In this document: positions 1 through 7,631 of the stretch, one piece after another
Numbering within the stretch: the stretch's first letter is position 1
How the letters are laid out: every line of letters starts with the position of its first letter
From: Streptomyces roseolus
Lineage (GTDB): Bacteria; Actinomycetota; Actinomycetes; Streptomycetales; Streptomycetaceae
Direction of reading: 5' to 3'
Length of the DNA stretch: 64,000 bases
NCBI RefSeq assembly: GCF_014649855.1
Contig: NZ_BMTV01000023.1
Coordinates: 62,001-126,000, forward strand
The notes under the pieces: model-generated
Told to the model about the DNA's origin: nothing
Seen by the model: only the letters and a program-made list of their open reading frames with translations
Database searches by the model: none
Position numbers and translations under genes: made by a program

Positions 1-477
1 GTCCACGTGAGCTGGTACGAGGCGGACGCGTACGCCCGGTGGGTGGGGCGGCGGCTGCCGACGGAGGCGGAGTGGGAGAAGGCGGCCCGGCACGACCCGG
101 TGACCGGCCGCTCGCACCGCTACCCGTGGGGCGACGCCGACCCGGGTCCGGACCACGCCAACCTGGGCCAGCGGCACCTGCGGCCGGCCCGGGCGGGGAG
201 CTATCCCGCGGGGGCCTCGCCGCTCGGGGTCCGGCAGCTGATCGGTGACGTGTGGGAGTGGACGGCGAGCGACTTCCTGCCGTACCCGGGCTTCCGGGCG
301 TTCCCGTACAAGGAGTACTCGGAGGTGTTCTTCGGGCCCGACCACAAGGTGCTGCGCGGTGGTTCGTTCGCCGTGGACGCGGTGGCCTGCCGTGGCACCT
401 TCCGCAACTGGGACTACCCGGTGCGGCGCCAGATCTTCGCCGGCTTCCGCACGGCCCGCTCCGCGGAGCTGGACTGA
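1..477 (+). CDS. egtB: EgtB, hercynylcysteine sulfoxide synthase (3' part only)
   Basis: The reading frame is open from the first base, so this is the C-terminal 158 residues of a gene that begins upstream. It matches the formylglycine-generating-enzyme (FGE-sulfatase) fold: RLPTEAEWEKAAR near the start, then GDVWEWTASDF, and the closing KVLRGGSF and AGFRTARS motifs. In EgtB this fold carries the non-haem iron, O2-dependent coupling of hercynine with gamma-glutamylcysteine; the DinB-like N-terminal part would lie off the left edge. The TGA at 475-477 shares its A with the egtC ATG, so the genes are translationally coupled. The egtC-egtD neighbours make EgtB far more likely than another FGE-family protein. 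Confidence 0.93.
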   Translation, partial: VHVSWYEADAYARWVGRRLPTEAEWEKAARHDPVTGRSHRYPWGDADPGPDHANLGQRHLRPARAGSYPAGASPLGVRQLIGDVWEWTASDFLPYPGFRAFPYKEYSEVFFGPDHKVLRGGSFAVDAVACRGTFRNWDYPVRRQIFAGFRTARSAELD

Positions 478-1229
478 TGTGCCGTCACCTCGCCTACCTG
501 GGCGAGCCGGTGGCGCTCGGCGAACTGGTCCTCCGGCCGCCGCACGCGCTGCTGCGGCAGGCGTGGGCGCCGCGGACGCAGAGCAGCGGCGTGGTGAACG
601 CGGACGGCTTCGGCGTCGGCTGGTACGCGGACGGCGATCCCGTCCCGGCCCGGTACCGGCGCACGGGGCCCATCTGGGGCGACCTCTCCTTCGCGGACCT
701 CGCGCGGGTCGTGCGCAGCGGGGCGTTCCTCGGCGCGGTCCGGGGGGCGACGCTGCCCGGCGCGGACGGTGAGGCGGCGGCCGCGCCGCTCGCCTCGGGG
801 CCCTGGCTGTTCAGCCACAACGGCGCGGTGCCGGGCTGGCCGGGGACGCTGACGCCGCTGGCGTCGACGCTGTCGGCGGCCGAGCTGCTCGACCTGGAGG
901 CGCGCACCGACTCGGCGCTGCTGTGGGCGCTGGTGCTGCACCGGCTCCGGGCGGGGCAGAGTCCCGGGGACGCGCTCGCCGGGACGGTGGCGGCGGCGTC
1001 CGAGGCGGCGCCGGAGGCGCGTCTCAACCTGCTGCTCACCGACGGCGAGCAGATCGCGGCCACGGCCTGGAACAACAGCCTGTGGTACCTCTCCGGTCCC
1101 GGCCGGGTGGTCGTGGCCTCCGAACCCTACGACGACGACCCGCTGTGGCAGGAGGTGCCCGAGCACACGCTCGTCACCGCCCGCCCTTCCGACGTCACCC
1201 TCATTCCGCTCAAGGAGTCGACCGCGTGA
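477..1229 (+). CDS. egtC: EgtC, gamma-glutamyl-hercynylcysteine S-oxide hydrolase
   Basis: A 250-residue class II (Ntn) glutamine amidotransferase-type hydrolase. The protein begins Met-Cys, so Cys2 becomes the N-terminal nucleophile after Met removal; NADGFGVGWY (41-50) and SHNG (113-116) are the usual substrate-binding and active-site segments of the fold. Known role: removes the gamma-glutamyl group from the EgtB product in the cytoplasm. The ATG starts on the last base of the egtB stop codon, and the stop overlaps the egtD start as GTGA, so the three genes form one tightly packed operon. Confidence 0.95.
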   Translation: MCRHLAYLGEPVALGELVLRPPHALLRQAWAPRTQSSGVVNADGFGVGWYADGDPVPARYRRTGPIWGDLSFADLARVVRSGAFLGAVRGATLPGADGEAAAAPLASGPWLFSHNGAVPGWPGTLTPLASTLSAAELLDLEARTDSALLWALVLHRLRAGQSPGDALAGTVAAASEAAPEARLNLLLTDGEQIAATAWNNSLWYLSGPGRVVVASEPYDDDPLWQEVPEHTLVTARPSDVTLIPLKESTA

Positions 1230-2191
1230 GCACGTTCCAGCTGACCCGCACCCTCGCCCCGGACGCGGCCGCCGCGGATCTGCGCGCCGACGTGCTGCAC
1301 GGGCTGACCCGCACGCCCAAGGAGCTGCCGCCGAAGTGGTTCTACGACGCGCGGGGCAGCGAGCTGTTCGAGGAGATCACCCGGCTGCCCGAGTACTACC
1401 CGACGCGGGCGGAGCGCGAGATCCTGATCGACCGGGCGCCGGAGATCGCGGCGGCGACCGGCGCCAGGACGCTCGTGGAACTGGGCTCCGGTTCCTCCGA
1501 GAAGACCCGGTTCCTGATCGACGCGCTGCTGCCGGGGCTTGCCGCGTACGTGCCGGTGGACGTCAGCGAGTCGGCGCTGACCGGGGCGGCGGAGGCGCTG
1601 CTCGCCGACCGTCCCGAGCTGCGGGTGCACGCGCTGATCGCCGACTTCACCCGGAGCGTCGTCCTGCCGGAGACGCCGGGGCCGCGGCTCGTGGCCTTCC
1701 TGGGCGGGACGATCGGCAATCTGCTGCCGGAGGAGCGGAGGACGTTCCTGCGTTCCGTCCGGGAGATGACGGCGCCGGGTGACGGCTTCCTGCTCGGCAC
1801 GGACCTGGTGAAGGACGAGTCGACCCTGGTGGCCGCGTACGACGACGCGGCCGGGGTGACGGCGGAGTTCAACAAGAACGTGCTGGCCGTGCTCGACCGC
1901 GAGCTGGGCGCCGACGCGAATCCGGACGACTTCGACCACGTGGCCCGGTGGGACCGGGAGCGGGAGTGGATCGAGATGCGGCTGCGCGCCCGGCACGCGC
2001 TGACCGTGAAGATCCCCGAGCTCGACCTGATGGTGGAGTTCGAGAAGGGCGAGGAGCTGCGGACCGAGGTGTCGGCGAAGTTCCGTCAGGAGGGCGTGCG
2101 GGCGGAGCTGGCCGAGGCCGGGTTCGAGCTCACGCGCTGGTGGACCGACGCGGAGGGCCGCTTCGCGCTGTCGCTGGCGACGGCCCGGTAG
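1226..2191 (+). CDS. egtD: EgtD, L-histidine N-alpha-methyltransferase
   Basis: A 321-residue SAM-dependent methyltransferase that trimethylates the alpha-amino group of histidine to hercynine, the first step of ergothioneine synthesis. Visible family marks are LPEYYPT (54-60), the SAM-binding ELGSGSSEK (85-93), a GGTIGNL segment and DFDHVARWD. The GTG start overlaps the egtC stop (GTGA). At the 3' end the gene overlaps the opposite-strand acyltransferase frame by 106 bp. Length and motifs are normal for EgtD, so the overlap probably reflects extension of the other gene. Confidence 0.96.
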   Translation: MSTFQLTRTLAPDAAAADLRADVLHGLTRTPKELPPKWFYDARGSELFEEITRLPEYYPTRAEREILIDRAPEIAAATGARTLVELGSGSSEKTRFLIDALLPGLAAYVPVDVSESALTGAAEALLADRPELRVHALIADFTRSVVLPETPGPRLVAFLGGTIGNLLPEERRTFLRSVREMTAPGDGFLLGTDLVKDESTLVAAYDDAAGVTAEFNKNVLAVLDRELGADANPDDFDHVARWDREREWIEMRLRARHALTVKIPELDLMVEFEKGEELRTEVSAKFRQEGVRAELAEAGFELTRWWTDAEGRFALSLATAR

Positions 2192-3024
2192 GCAGCCGGC
2201 AGGACGGCCCGCTGGGCGGCGGCGGCAAGGAGCCGACGGTCCGGATACTGGATTGCGGATATGGGATCCAGTATCCGGATCTCCACGGTGAGTCCCGGCG
2301 TCCGCGCGACCCGCCACAGCGACGCGCCCAGCGGGTCCGCCCCCACGTACGCCGCCGCCCCCTCGGGCCGATAGCCGATGCGTACGGGCTGGATATCGGA
2401 TCCCGTGTCCACAGCGGCCTGGAAGAGCGCCGGACGGAAGCGTCCGCCGTGCCGCCCGCACCACGTGGAGCCCTCCGGGAACGCGGTCACCCGGCCGCCG
2501 CCGGCCAGCGCCCCGGCGACCTCGCGCACCGTGCCGGGCAGCCGGCGCAGCCCGTCGCGGTCGATGAAGAGCGTGCCGCCCAGGGCGGCGAGCGGGCCGA
2601 GCAGCGGCCAGCCGCGCACCTCCCGCTTGGCGATCATCCGGCCGGGCAGGACGGCGGCGACGACCGGGACGTCCAGCCAGGAGACGTGGTTGGCGACCAC
2701 GAGCGCGGACCGCCCGGTGCCCGGGAGGAGGGCGCCGGTGACTGTCAGCCGGACCCCGAAGGCGCGGACGACCGCCCGGGTCCAGAGCCGCACCAGGGCG
2801 TACCGCGCGGCGGCGGGCAGCGGGCCCGCCACCGGCAGGAGGACCACGCCGAGGAGGACGGTCGCGAGGCCCGCCGCGAGGCGGGCGCAGGCGAGCGCCG
2901 CGGGGGCGGGCCGGAAGGCGGCCCGGTCGGCCGGTAAGGGGTCCGGGTGGGCCGCGCAGCGGCGGCCCGGGGTGCAGGGCGCCGTGGGGAGCCACGGCGA
3001 GGGGGCCGGGACCGCGCCGTTCAC
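2086..3024 (-). CDS. olsA: lysophospholipid-type acyltransferase, OlsA-like (lyso-ornithine-lipid O-acyltransferase)
   Basis: A 312-residue PlsC-family membrane acyltransferase. The HX4D catalytic motif is NHVSWLD (112-118, His113 and Asp118), FPEGS lies at 182-186, and a hydrophobic N-terminal segment spans about 45-68. GTG start 3024-3022 overlaps the TGA of the upstream GNAT gene, so translation is coupled. An OlsB-type GNAT followed by a PlsC protein is the usual ornithine-lipid pair, with OlsA esterifying lyso-ornithine lipid. Oddities: the last 60 or so residues look abnormal. The segment ILDPISAIQYPD contains ATA codons and is encoded by a perfect inverted repeat (2240-2279), and the frame runs 106 bp into the 3' end of egtD. 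Assignment from context and motifs; the C-terminus is uncertain. Confidence 0.75.
   Translation of the reverse strand: MNGAVPAPSPWLPTAPCTPGRRCAAHPDPLPADRAAFRPAPAALACARLAAGLATVLLGVVLLPVAGPLPAAARYALVRLWTRAVVRAFGVRLTVTGALLPGTGRSALVVANHVSWLDVPVVAAVLPGRMIAKREVRGWPLLGPLAALGGTLFIDRDGLRRLPGTVREVAGALAGGGRVTAFPEGSTWCGRHGGRFRPALFQAAVDTGSDIQPVRIGYRPEGAAAYVGADPLGASLWRVARTPGLTVEIRILDPISAIQYPDRRLLAAAAQRAVLPAAYRAVASDSAKRPSASVHQRVSSNPASASSARTPS
2240..2279. repeat. perfect 14-bp inverted repeat with GGATACTGGAT core
   Basis: Arms 2240-2253 and 2266-2279 are exact reverse complements (core CCGGATACTGGAT) around a 12-nt loop that itself holds GGATAT. It lies inside the 3' part of the olsA-like frame and is AT-rich for its surroundings. 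Related sequence (GGATATCGGATCC) occurs at 2391-2403 in the same gene, and CGGATATTGGAT...GATCCAGTCTCC at 7618-7658. It could be a regulator site, a hairpin or a small mobile repeat; the sequence does not decide. Confidence 0.7.
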
Positions 3025-3872
3025 GACGCCGGGACGAGCGAGAGGAAGTGGCGCAGGTAGCGCGGGTTGGTCCGGCGCAGCGAGAGCAGCACGTACAGGT
3101 CGGCGACGCCGAAGTCCGGGTCGTACGCCGGAGCTCCGCAGACCCAGGCGCCGAGCCGGATGTAGCCGCGCAGCAGCGGGGGCAGTTCGGTGCGGCCCTC
3201 GGGGCGGCGGACGCCGTCGGAGTTCCACAGCTTGTGCGGGGTGACCCAGTACTCCTCGGGGGCGAGGTGCTTCGCCTTGACGGTGTCCCAGGTGGCGGCG
3301 GCGAGCGCGCCGCCGTCGGCGAGCGGGATCGAGCAGCAGCCGGCGAGCCACTCGTGGCCGGTGCGGGTCATGTAGCGGGCGAGGCCGGCCCAGATGAGGG
3401 CGATGACGGCGCCGTTGCGGTGCGCGGGGTGGACGCAGGAGCGGCCGACCTCGACGAGGTCGTGCCGGACGGGCGCGAGCCGGGCGAGGTCGAACTCGGT
3501 CTCGGAGTAGAGCCGGCCGGCGACGGCGGCCCGCTCGGGCGGCAGGATCCGGTAGGTGCCGACGACCTCGCCGGTGGACTCCTCGCGGACCAGCAGGTGG
3601 TCGCAGTAGGCGTCGAAGGCGTCGGTGTCGAGGCCCGGCTCGGGTCCGTCGAGGCGGGCGCCCATCTCGCCGGCGAAGACCAGGTGGCGCAGGCGCTGGG
3701 CCGCGCGGACGTCGTCCTGGTCGCGGGCGAGCCCCACCAGGTAGCGGGGTTCGGGTTCGGGGCCGCCGGCCCGTGCGGGCTGCGCGGGCAGCGCCACGGC
3801 GGGCTGGATGCCCGACGGCACGGGGACGGCGGGGGCGGTGGCGTCGGCGAGCAGGTGCGAGAGGGCGGTCAT
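3021..3872 (-). CDS. olsB: GNAT-fold acyltransferase, OlsB-like (ornithine N-acyltransferase)
   Basis: 283 residues, matching the hemolysin-like GNAT family that includes OlsB, which transfers a 3-hydroxyacyl group to the alpha-amine of ornithine to make lyso-ornithine lipid. Recognisable segments are VRAAQRLRHLVFAGEMGAR, DAYCDHLLVRE, VGTYRILPP, ETEFDLARLAPV, VEVGRSCVHPAHRNG and the HKLWNSDGV/PLLRGYIRLGAWVCG end. The ATG at 3872 has a strong GGAGGAG Shine-Dalgarno. The stop overlaps the GTG of the PlsC-type gene (GTGA). Alternative: a general GNAT acyltransferase of unknown substrate, but the pairing favours ornithine-lipid synthesis. Confidence 0.78.
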   Translation of the reverse strand: MTALSHLLADATAPAVPVPSGIQPAVALPAQPARAGGPEPEPRYLVGLARDQDDVRAAQRLRHLVFAGEMGARLDGPEPGLDTDAFDAYCDHLLVREESTGEVVGTYRILPPERAAVAGRLYSETEFDLARLAPVRHDLVEVGRSCVHPAHRNGAVIALIWAGLARYMTRTGHEWLAGCCSIPLADGGALAAATWDTVKAKHLAPEEYWVTPHKLWNSDGVRRPEGRTELPPLLRGYIRLGAWVCGAPAYDPDFGVADLYVLLSLRRTNPRYLRHFLSLVPAS

Positions 3873-4140
3873 GGCGGTCTCCTCCGGCGTACGGAAGGTG
3901 CGGGGTCGCGCCGGTCCGCGAACGGTGCGGCCCGGCCCCTCGTTTCTTCCGCCGCCGGCTGGATTCGACATGACCGTCCGGGGGATCGCGGGTGTGGGAA
4001 GGCTGAATGCTCCGCGGCGCCCGCGCCCGGGGCGCGCCACGCCCGACAATCCGCCCGGGCCGCTTCCCCGCCCGCCCGGGCCGCCCCGTGCCGGCCCCGG
4101 CCGGCGCTCTCCCTCCGGCCCGCTCGGCCGGGGCGGCCCC

Positions 4141-5391
4141 CTACTCGGCCAGCGTCTCGGTGATGGCCTCGGAGGCCTTGCGGGCCGCCTTCTTGGCGTC
4201 CTCGCCCTCCAGGACGGCCGTCATGAAGGGCTTGATGGGGTTGTCGCCCTCGACGCTGGCCCACTGCGGGGAGTTGGGGGTGGCGCGTCCGTTGGCGGCG
4301 CCGGCGGCCATGGCGGCGGTGGCCTCCTGTCCGGAGACGACGGAGGCGAGGCTCTTCTTGTTGGGCACGTAGCCCATGGCGCGGGCGAGTTCCGTCTGCC
4401 ACTTCTCCCCGGCCAGCGCCTTGACGACGTCCAGGGCGGCGGTGCGGTCCGGGGCGTTCTCCGGGATGATCAGGTCGGAGCCGCCGGTGAAGACGGCGCC
4501 GGGGGTGCCGGCCTTCTTGCCGGGGACGGGGAAGTAGCCGAGCTTGTCCTTGAGGCCGGGGTCGGCCTTGAGGATGGCGGAGACGGCGCTGGGTACGGCG
4601 ACGATCTGGGCGACGTCGCCGCGGGCGAAGACCTCGGCCTGCGGCGGGTTCTGCTCGTCGGCGTTCTTCGGGCCCGAGCCGAGGGACTGGAGGTCCTTGT
4701 AGAACTCCATGCCGCGCAGGGCCTCGGGGCTGTCGAGGGTGCCGGTCCACGCGCCGCCCTCGTCGACGGCGAGCTCGCCGCCCTCGTCCCAGATGAAGCC
4801 GGCGAGGGTGTACCAGTCCTGGCCGGCCAGGTAGATGCCCTGGGAGCCCTGGTGGTTCAGCTTCTCGGTGACGTCGAGCCACTCCGCGCGCGTGGCGGGC
4901 GGCTCGGTGACGCCGGCCTGGGCGAAGAGGTCCTTGTTGTAGATGACGATGCGGTTGGCGGCGTACCAGGGGATGCCGTACTGGGAGCCGCCGACGCTGC
5001 CGGGTTCGGCGAGGCCGGGCAGCCAGTCCTCGCTGCCGAGGTCGCGGACGGACTCCAGGGTGAGGTCGAAGAGCCGGTCGGTGTCGGCGTACTGGGCGAC
5101 CTGGGTGTTGCCGACCTCGATGAGGTCCGGCCCGCCGTCTCCCTTGATGGCCTCGGTGACCTTCTTGCCGATGCCGGTCCAGTCCTGGATGGTGACGTTG
5201 AGTTCGACGTCGTCGTGCTCGTCCTCGTACGCCTGGGTGAAGCGGTTCAGGAAGTCCTCGCTGACGCTGTCCCGCATGAGCCATATGTCGACCGTCCGGG
5301 TCTCGCCCCCGGAGCCCGGCAACAGCCCGCAGCCCGCGAGGGCGAGTGCGGTGGCGGCAGCCAGCGGGCATGCGAGGAAGCGGTTCTTCAC
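4141..5391 (-). CDS. sugar ABC transporter substrate-binding lipoprotein (orphan)
   Basis: 416 residues. The N-terminus is a lipoprotein signal with lipobox LAGC (Cys21), so the mature protein is anchored outside the membrane. The body is a CUT1-type family 1 solute-binding protein: TVDIWLMRDS start, GGPDLIEVGNTQVAQYAD, YGIPWYAANRIVIYNKDLF, and a C-terminal YVPNKKSLAS. GTG 5391 is chosen because GAAGG lies 8 nt upstream and the signal peptide begins here; upstream in-frame starts would bury the signal. No permease or ATPase gene adjoins it, so it probably works with a transporter encoded elsewhere. The promoter carries DasR-like operators (5491-5536), suggesting aminosugar control. The substrate is not deducible. 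Confidence 0.88.
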   Translation of the reverse strand: MKNRFLACPLAAATALALAGCGLLPGSGGETRTVDIWLMRDSVSEDFLNRFTQAYEDEHDDVELNVTIQDWTGIGKKVTEAIKGDGGPDLIEVGNTQVAQYADTDRLFDLTLESVRDLGSEDWLPGLAEPGSVGGSQYGIPWYAANRIVIYNKDLFAQAGVTEPPATRAEWLDVTEKLNHQGSQGIYLAGQDWYTLAGFIWDEGGELAVDEGGAWTGTLDSPEALRGMEFYKDLQSLGSGPKNADEQNPPQAEVFARGDVAQIVAVPSAVSAILKADPGLKDKLGYFPVPGKKAGTPGAVFTGGSDLIIPENAPDRTAALDVVKALAGEKWQTELARAMGYVPNKKSLASVVSGQEATAAMAAGAANGRATPNSPQWASVEGDNPIKPFMTAVLEGEDAKKAARKASEAITETLAE

Positions 5392-5490
5392 GGAGGTCAC
5401 CTTCGGTTCAGCACACGGTGGTGCGACATGGGCGGCTGACCCGGCGTGTGGGGGGACCGAACGGGATGTTCGCGCGGGCATGTGGCCAGG

Positions 5491-5536
5491 ATTCTGGTCT
5501 GGACCAACCGAGGTGGTCAAGTCCTTGACCACCTCG
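5491..5536 (-). promoter_or_regulatory. promoter with DasR/GntR-type (dre-like) operators
   Basis: Two palindromes sit about 100-145 bp upstream of the solute-binding-protein start. TGGTCTGGACCA (5495-5506) matches the TGGTC-N2-GACCA core of DasR dre sites. A 28-bp perfect palindrome (5509-5536: 13-bp arms around TC, core GGTGGTCAAG / CTTGACCACC) lies beside it. On the minus strand TTGACC (5520-5515), an 18-nt spacer and CAGAAT (5496-5491) form a plausible promoter, so both sites overlap the promoter. Binding by a GntR/HutC repressor is inference from the motif. Confidence 0.65.
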
Positions 5537-5682
5537 TTCCCGGACCGGGCGGGCATTCGGAACGGTTACCCCCGGGTACGGGCGAAGGGGACGCCACGGT
5601 CCCCTCGTCGTGTCGCGGCGTTCCGAGGGCTGGGGCACGGTGGAGTGGACCCAACCGCGGGCACTGAGAGGATCCGGCCCCC

Positions 5683-5898
5683 ATGTCGAACCACACCTAC
5701 CGCGTCACCGAGATCGTCGGCACCTCCACCGAGGGCGTCGACCAGGCCATCCGCAACGGCATCGAGCGCGCCTCGCAGACGCTCCGCGGCCTCGACTGGT
5801 TCGAGGTCACGCAGGTCCGCGGGCATCTGGTCGACGGGCGGATCGAGCACTACCAGGTCGGCCTGAAGGTCGGCTTCCGGCTGGACGACGGCGCCTGA
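5683..5898 (+). CDS. dodecin family flavin-binding protein
   Basis: 71 residues, the normal dodecin length: TYRVTEIVGTSTEGVDQAIRN at the start and a WFEVTQVRGHLVDG segment containing the conserved Trp used for flavin stacking. Dodecins form hollow dodecamers that store or buffer flavins in the cytoplasm. It is monocistronic, facing away from the solute-binding gene; the convergent HAD gene ends 31 bp downstream. AGAGGA about 10 nt before the ATG is the likely ribosome-binding site. Confidence 0.92.
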   Translation: MSNHTYRVTEIVGTSTEGVDQAIRNGIERASQTLRGLDWFEVTQVRGHLVDGRIEHYQVGLKVGFRLDDGA

Positions 5899-5929
5899 CA
5901 CGCCCTGGCCGCGCCGCTGCCGGGCGGGG

Positions 5930-6418
5930 TCAGGTCCTGCCCTCGCGCTCCTGGGCCTCCTCCAGCGCCTCGGAGGGGGTCGCCCAGTGGGCGCGGACGA
6001 CCGGGAAGCCGGCCGCCTCTGCGGCGTCGCAGACCAGCCCGTCGTCGTCGACGAGCATCCGCACCTCCCGGCCGGCGGCGAGCCGCCGCAGGACCTCCAC
6101 CTTGGTGACCCGCGCCGGCCGGTAGTCGCGGTGCCGCCGCATGTGCAGCGGCCCCTCGGGCAGCCCCTGCGCGGCCAGCCATTCCAGGGTGTCCCGCCGA
6201 CAGCGCTCCGGACGCCCGGTCAGGTACACCACCTGGCACTCCTCCGCCGCCGACCGGCACAGCGCCACGCCCTCCACCAGCGGCGGGTCGTCCGGCGCCG
6301 CCCCGAAGAAGGCGTCCCAGTCCCGCGGCCCGCGCTCCAGGAAGTGCTGCCGGTGGGCGGTGTCGGCCAGCGTGTTGTCGAGGTCGAAGACGGCCAGCGG
6401 CCGGGAGTCTCCTGTCAC
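5930..6418 (-). CDS. HAD-superfamily phosphatase (polynucleotide 3'-phosphatase-like)
   Basis: 162 residues with HAD motif I FDLDNTLADT (nucleophile Asp12, Asp14), motif II in VVYLTGRPE, and motif IV MLVDDDGLVCDAA followed by AAGFPVVRAHW. The layout resembles the phosphatase half of polynucleotide kinase/phosphatase or small acid-phosphatase-like HADs; the substrate cannot be read from the sequence. The GTG start at 6418 has no Shine-Dalgarno, but TAGGCT (6430-6425) lies 6 nt upstream, which fits a leaderless transcript. It is convergent with dodecin and divergent from the luciferase-like gene. Confidence 0.82.
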   Translation of the reverse strand: MTGDSRPLAVFDLDNTLADTAHRQHFLERGPRDWDAFFGAAPDDPPLVEGVALCRSAAEECQVVYLTGRPERCRRDTLEWLAAQGLPEGPLHMRRHRDYRPARVTKVEVLRRLAAGREVRMLVDDDGLVCDAAEAAGFPVVRAHWATPSEALEEAQEREGRT

Positions 6419-6424
6419 GCGCCC

Positions 6425-6430
6425 AGCCTA
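6425..6430 (-). promoter_or_regulatory. -10 box of a probable leaderless transcript (HAD gene)
   Basis: On the minus strand TAGGCT is followed by 6 nt and the GTG start of the HAD gene. This places transcription initiation at or next to the start codon. No clear -35 was identified. Confidence 0.5.
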
Positions 6431-6448
6431 GGAGCCGGGTCCGACAAC

Positions 6449-6546
6449 CGCCGCGCGACGGCCGGCCTCCGGGACCGACGTGCGCCGCGCGACCGGCCCG
6501 GCCCCGGGACCGACGTGCGCCGCGTGACGGGTCCGTCTCCGGGAAC
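6449..6546. repeat. three imperfect 35-bp tandem repeats
   Basis: Copies begin at 6449, 6483 and 6518, each opening with CGCCGCG(C/T)GAC and passing through CGGGAC(C) to the next copy; copies 1 and 2 share the exact end CCGGGACCGACGTG. The third copy is divergent and truncated. The array fills the short divergent intergenic region upstream of the luciferase-like monooxygenase gene. Confidence 0.65.
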
Positions 6547-6575
6547 ACCGGCGGCACGCGCGCGTTGGAACCCTC

Positions 6576-7631
6576 ATGAGCACTCTCCCCCCGGGCTTCC
6601 GCCTCTCGGTCCTCGACCGCTCCCGCACGCGGGAGGGCGAGTCGCCGTCCCAGGCCCTGCGCGACACGGTGCGGCTCGCCCGCGAGGCGGAGGCGCTCGG
6701 CTACCACCGCTTCTGGGTCTCCGAGCACCACGGCGTGCCCGGTGTCGCCGGCTCCGCGCCGACCGTGCTCGCCGCGGCCGTCGCCGCCGCCACCTCGGCC
6801 ATCCGGGTGGGCACCGGAGGGGTGATGCTGCCCAACCACCGGCCCATGGTGGTGGCCGAACAGTTCGGCGTGCTGGCCTCGCTCTTCCCGGACCGGATCG
6901 ACATGGGCCTCGGCCGCTCGCTGGGCTTCACCGACGGGGTCCGGCGCGCCCTCGGTCACGACAAGGACGAGGCGGAGACCTTCCCGGAGCGGATCGAGGA
7001 GCTGCTCGGCTGGTTCACCGGCACCCAGACGGCCCATCCCGGCGTCCACGCCCGCCCGGCGGAGGGGCTGCGGGTCCCGCCGTTCGTCCTCGCGACCGGC
7101 GCGGGTGCTCGGATCGCGGCGGAGGCGGGACTGCCGCTGGTCGTCGGGGACCTGCGCCGCCGCGCCCGGCTGACGGCCGCCGTGGACGCGTACCGGGCCG
7201 CCTTCCGGCCCTCGGCGTGGGCGGCGGAGCCGTACGTCGTCGTCTCCGGCACGATCGCCGTCGCCCCGACCGAGGCGGAGGCCCGCCGGCTGCTCGTCCC
7301 GGAGGCCTGGGGCATGGCGTACTCCCGCACCCGGGGCGACTTCCCGCCGCTCGCGCCGCCGGAGCGGATCGAGCGGCTCCCGATGACGGAACGCCAGCGC
7401 GGGCTGTACGAGGACGGGCTCGCCGGCCATCTGTACGGCACCGAGCAGCAGGTGGCGGAGGGGCTCGCGGACGCCGTGCGGGAGACCGGAGCGGACGAGG
7501 TCCTGGTGACGACGAGCACGTACGACCGGGAGGCGTTGCTCGCCTCGTACCGGGGGCTGGCCCGGGCGGCGGGGCTGACACCGCGGACCGGCCGGAGGGC
7601 CGATACCGTCCGAGAAACGGATATTGGATAA
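6576..7631 (+). CDS. luciferase-like (LLM class) flavin-dependent monooxygenase
   Basis: 351 residues. The family hallmark is LAREAEALGYHRFWVSEHHG near the N-terminus, followed by TSAIRVGTGGVMLPNHRPMVVAEQFG, FPDRIDMGLGR and a C-terminal GTEQQVAEGLADAVRETGADEVLVTT. This is the MsnO8/group 1 type that uses reduced FMN; the substrate is unknown. Its 3' end reaches to 10 bp from the uvrA2 start, and the uvrA2 promoter-like sequence lies within its last codons, so the downstream gene is probably transcribed separately as well. Confidence 0.9.
   Translation: MSTLPPGFRLSVLDRSRTREGESPSQALRDTVRLAREAEALGYHRFWVSEHHGVPGVAGSAPTVLAAAVAAATSAIRVGTGGVMLPNHRPMVVAEQFGVLASLFPDRIDMGLGRSLGFTDGVRRALGHDKDEAETFPERIEELLGWFTGTQTAHPGVHARPAEGLRVPPFVLATGAGARIAAEAGLPLVVGDLRRRARLTAAVDAYRAAFRPSAWAAEPYVVVSGTIAVAPTEAEARRLLVPEAWGMAYSRTRGDFPPLAPPERIERLPMTERQRGLYEDGLAGHLYGTEQQVAEGLADAVRETGADEVLVTTSTYDREALLASYRGLARAAGLTPRTGRRADTVRETDIG

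Noticed and set aside
1127..2995. Long antisense reading frames across the egt genes (up to 622 residues)
   Set aside because: Arg/Pro/Gly-rich shadows produced by high GC at third positions; known proteins are encoded on the other strand.
3808..5439. Long plus-strand frame opposite the solute-binding lipoprotein
   Set aside because: Repetitive Gly/Val/Leu-rich translation, no motif or ribosome-binding site; antisense shadow of 4141-5391.
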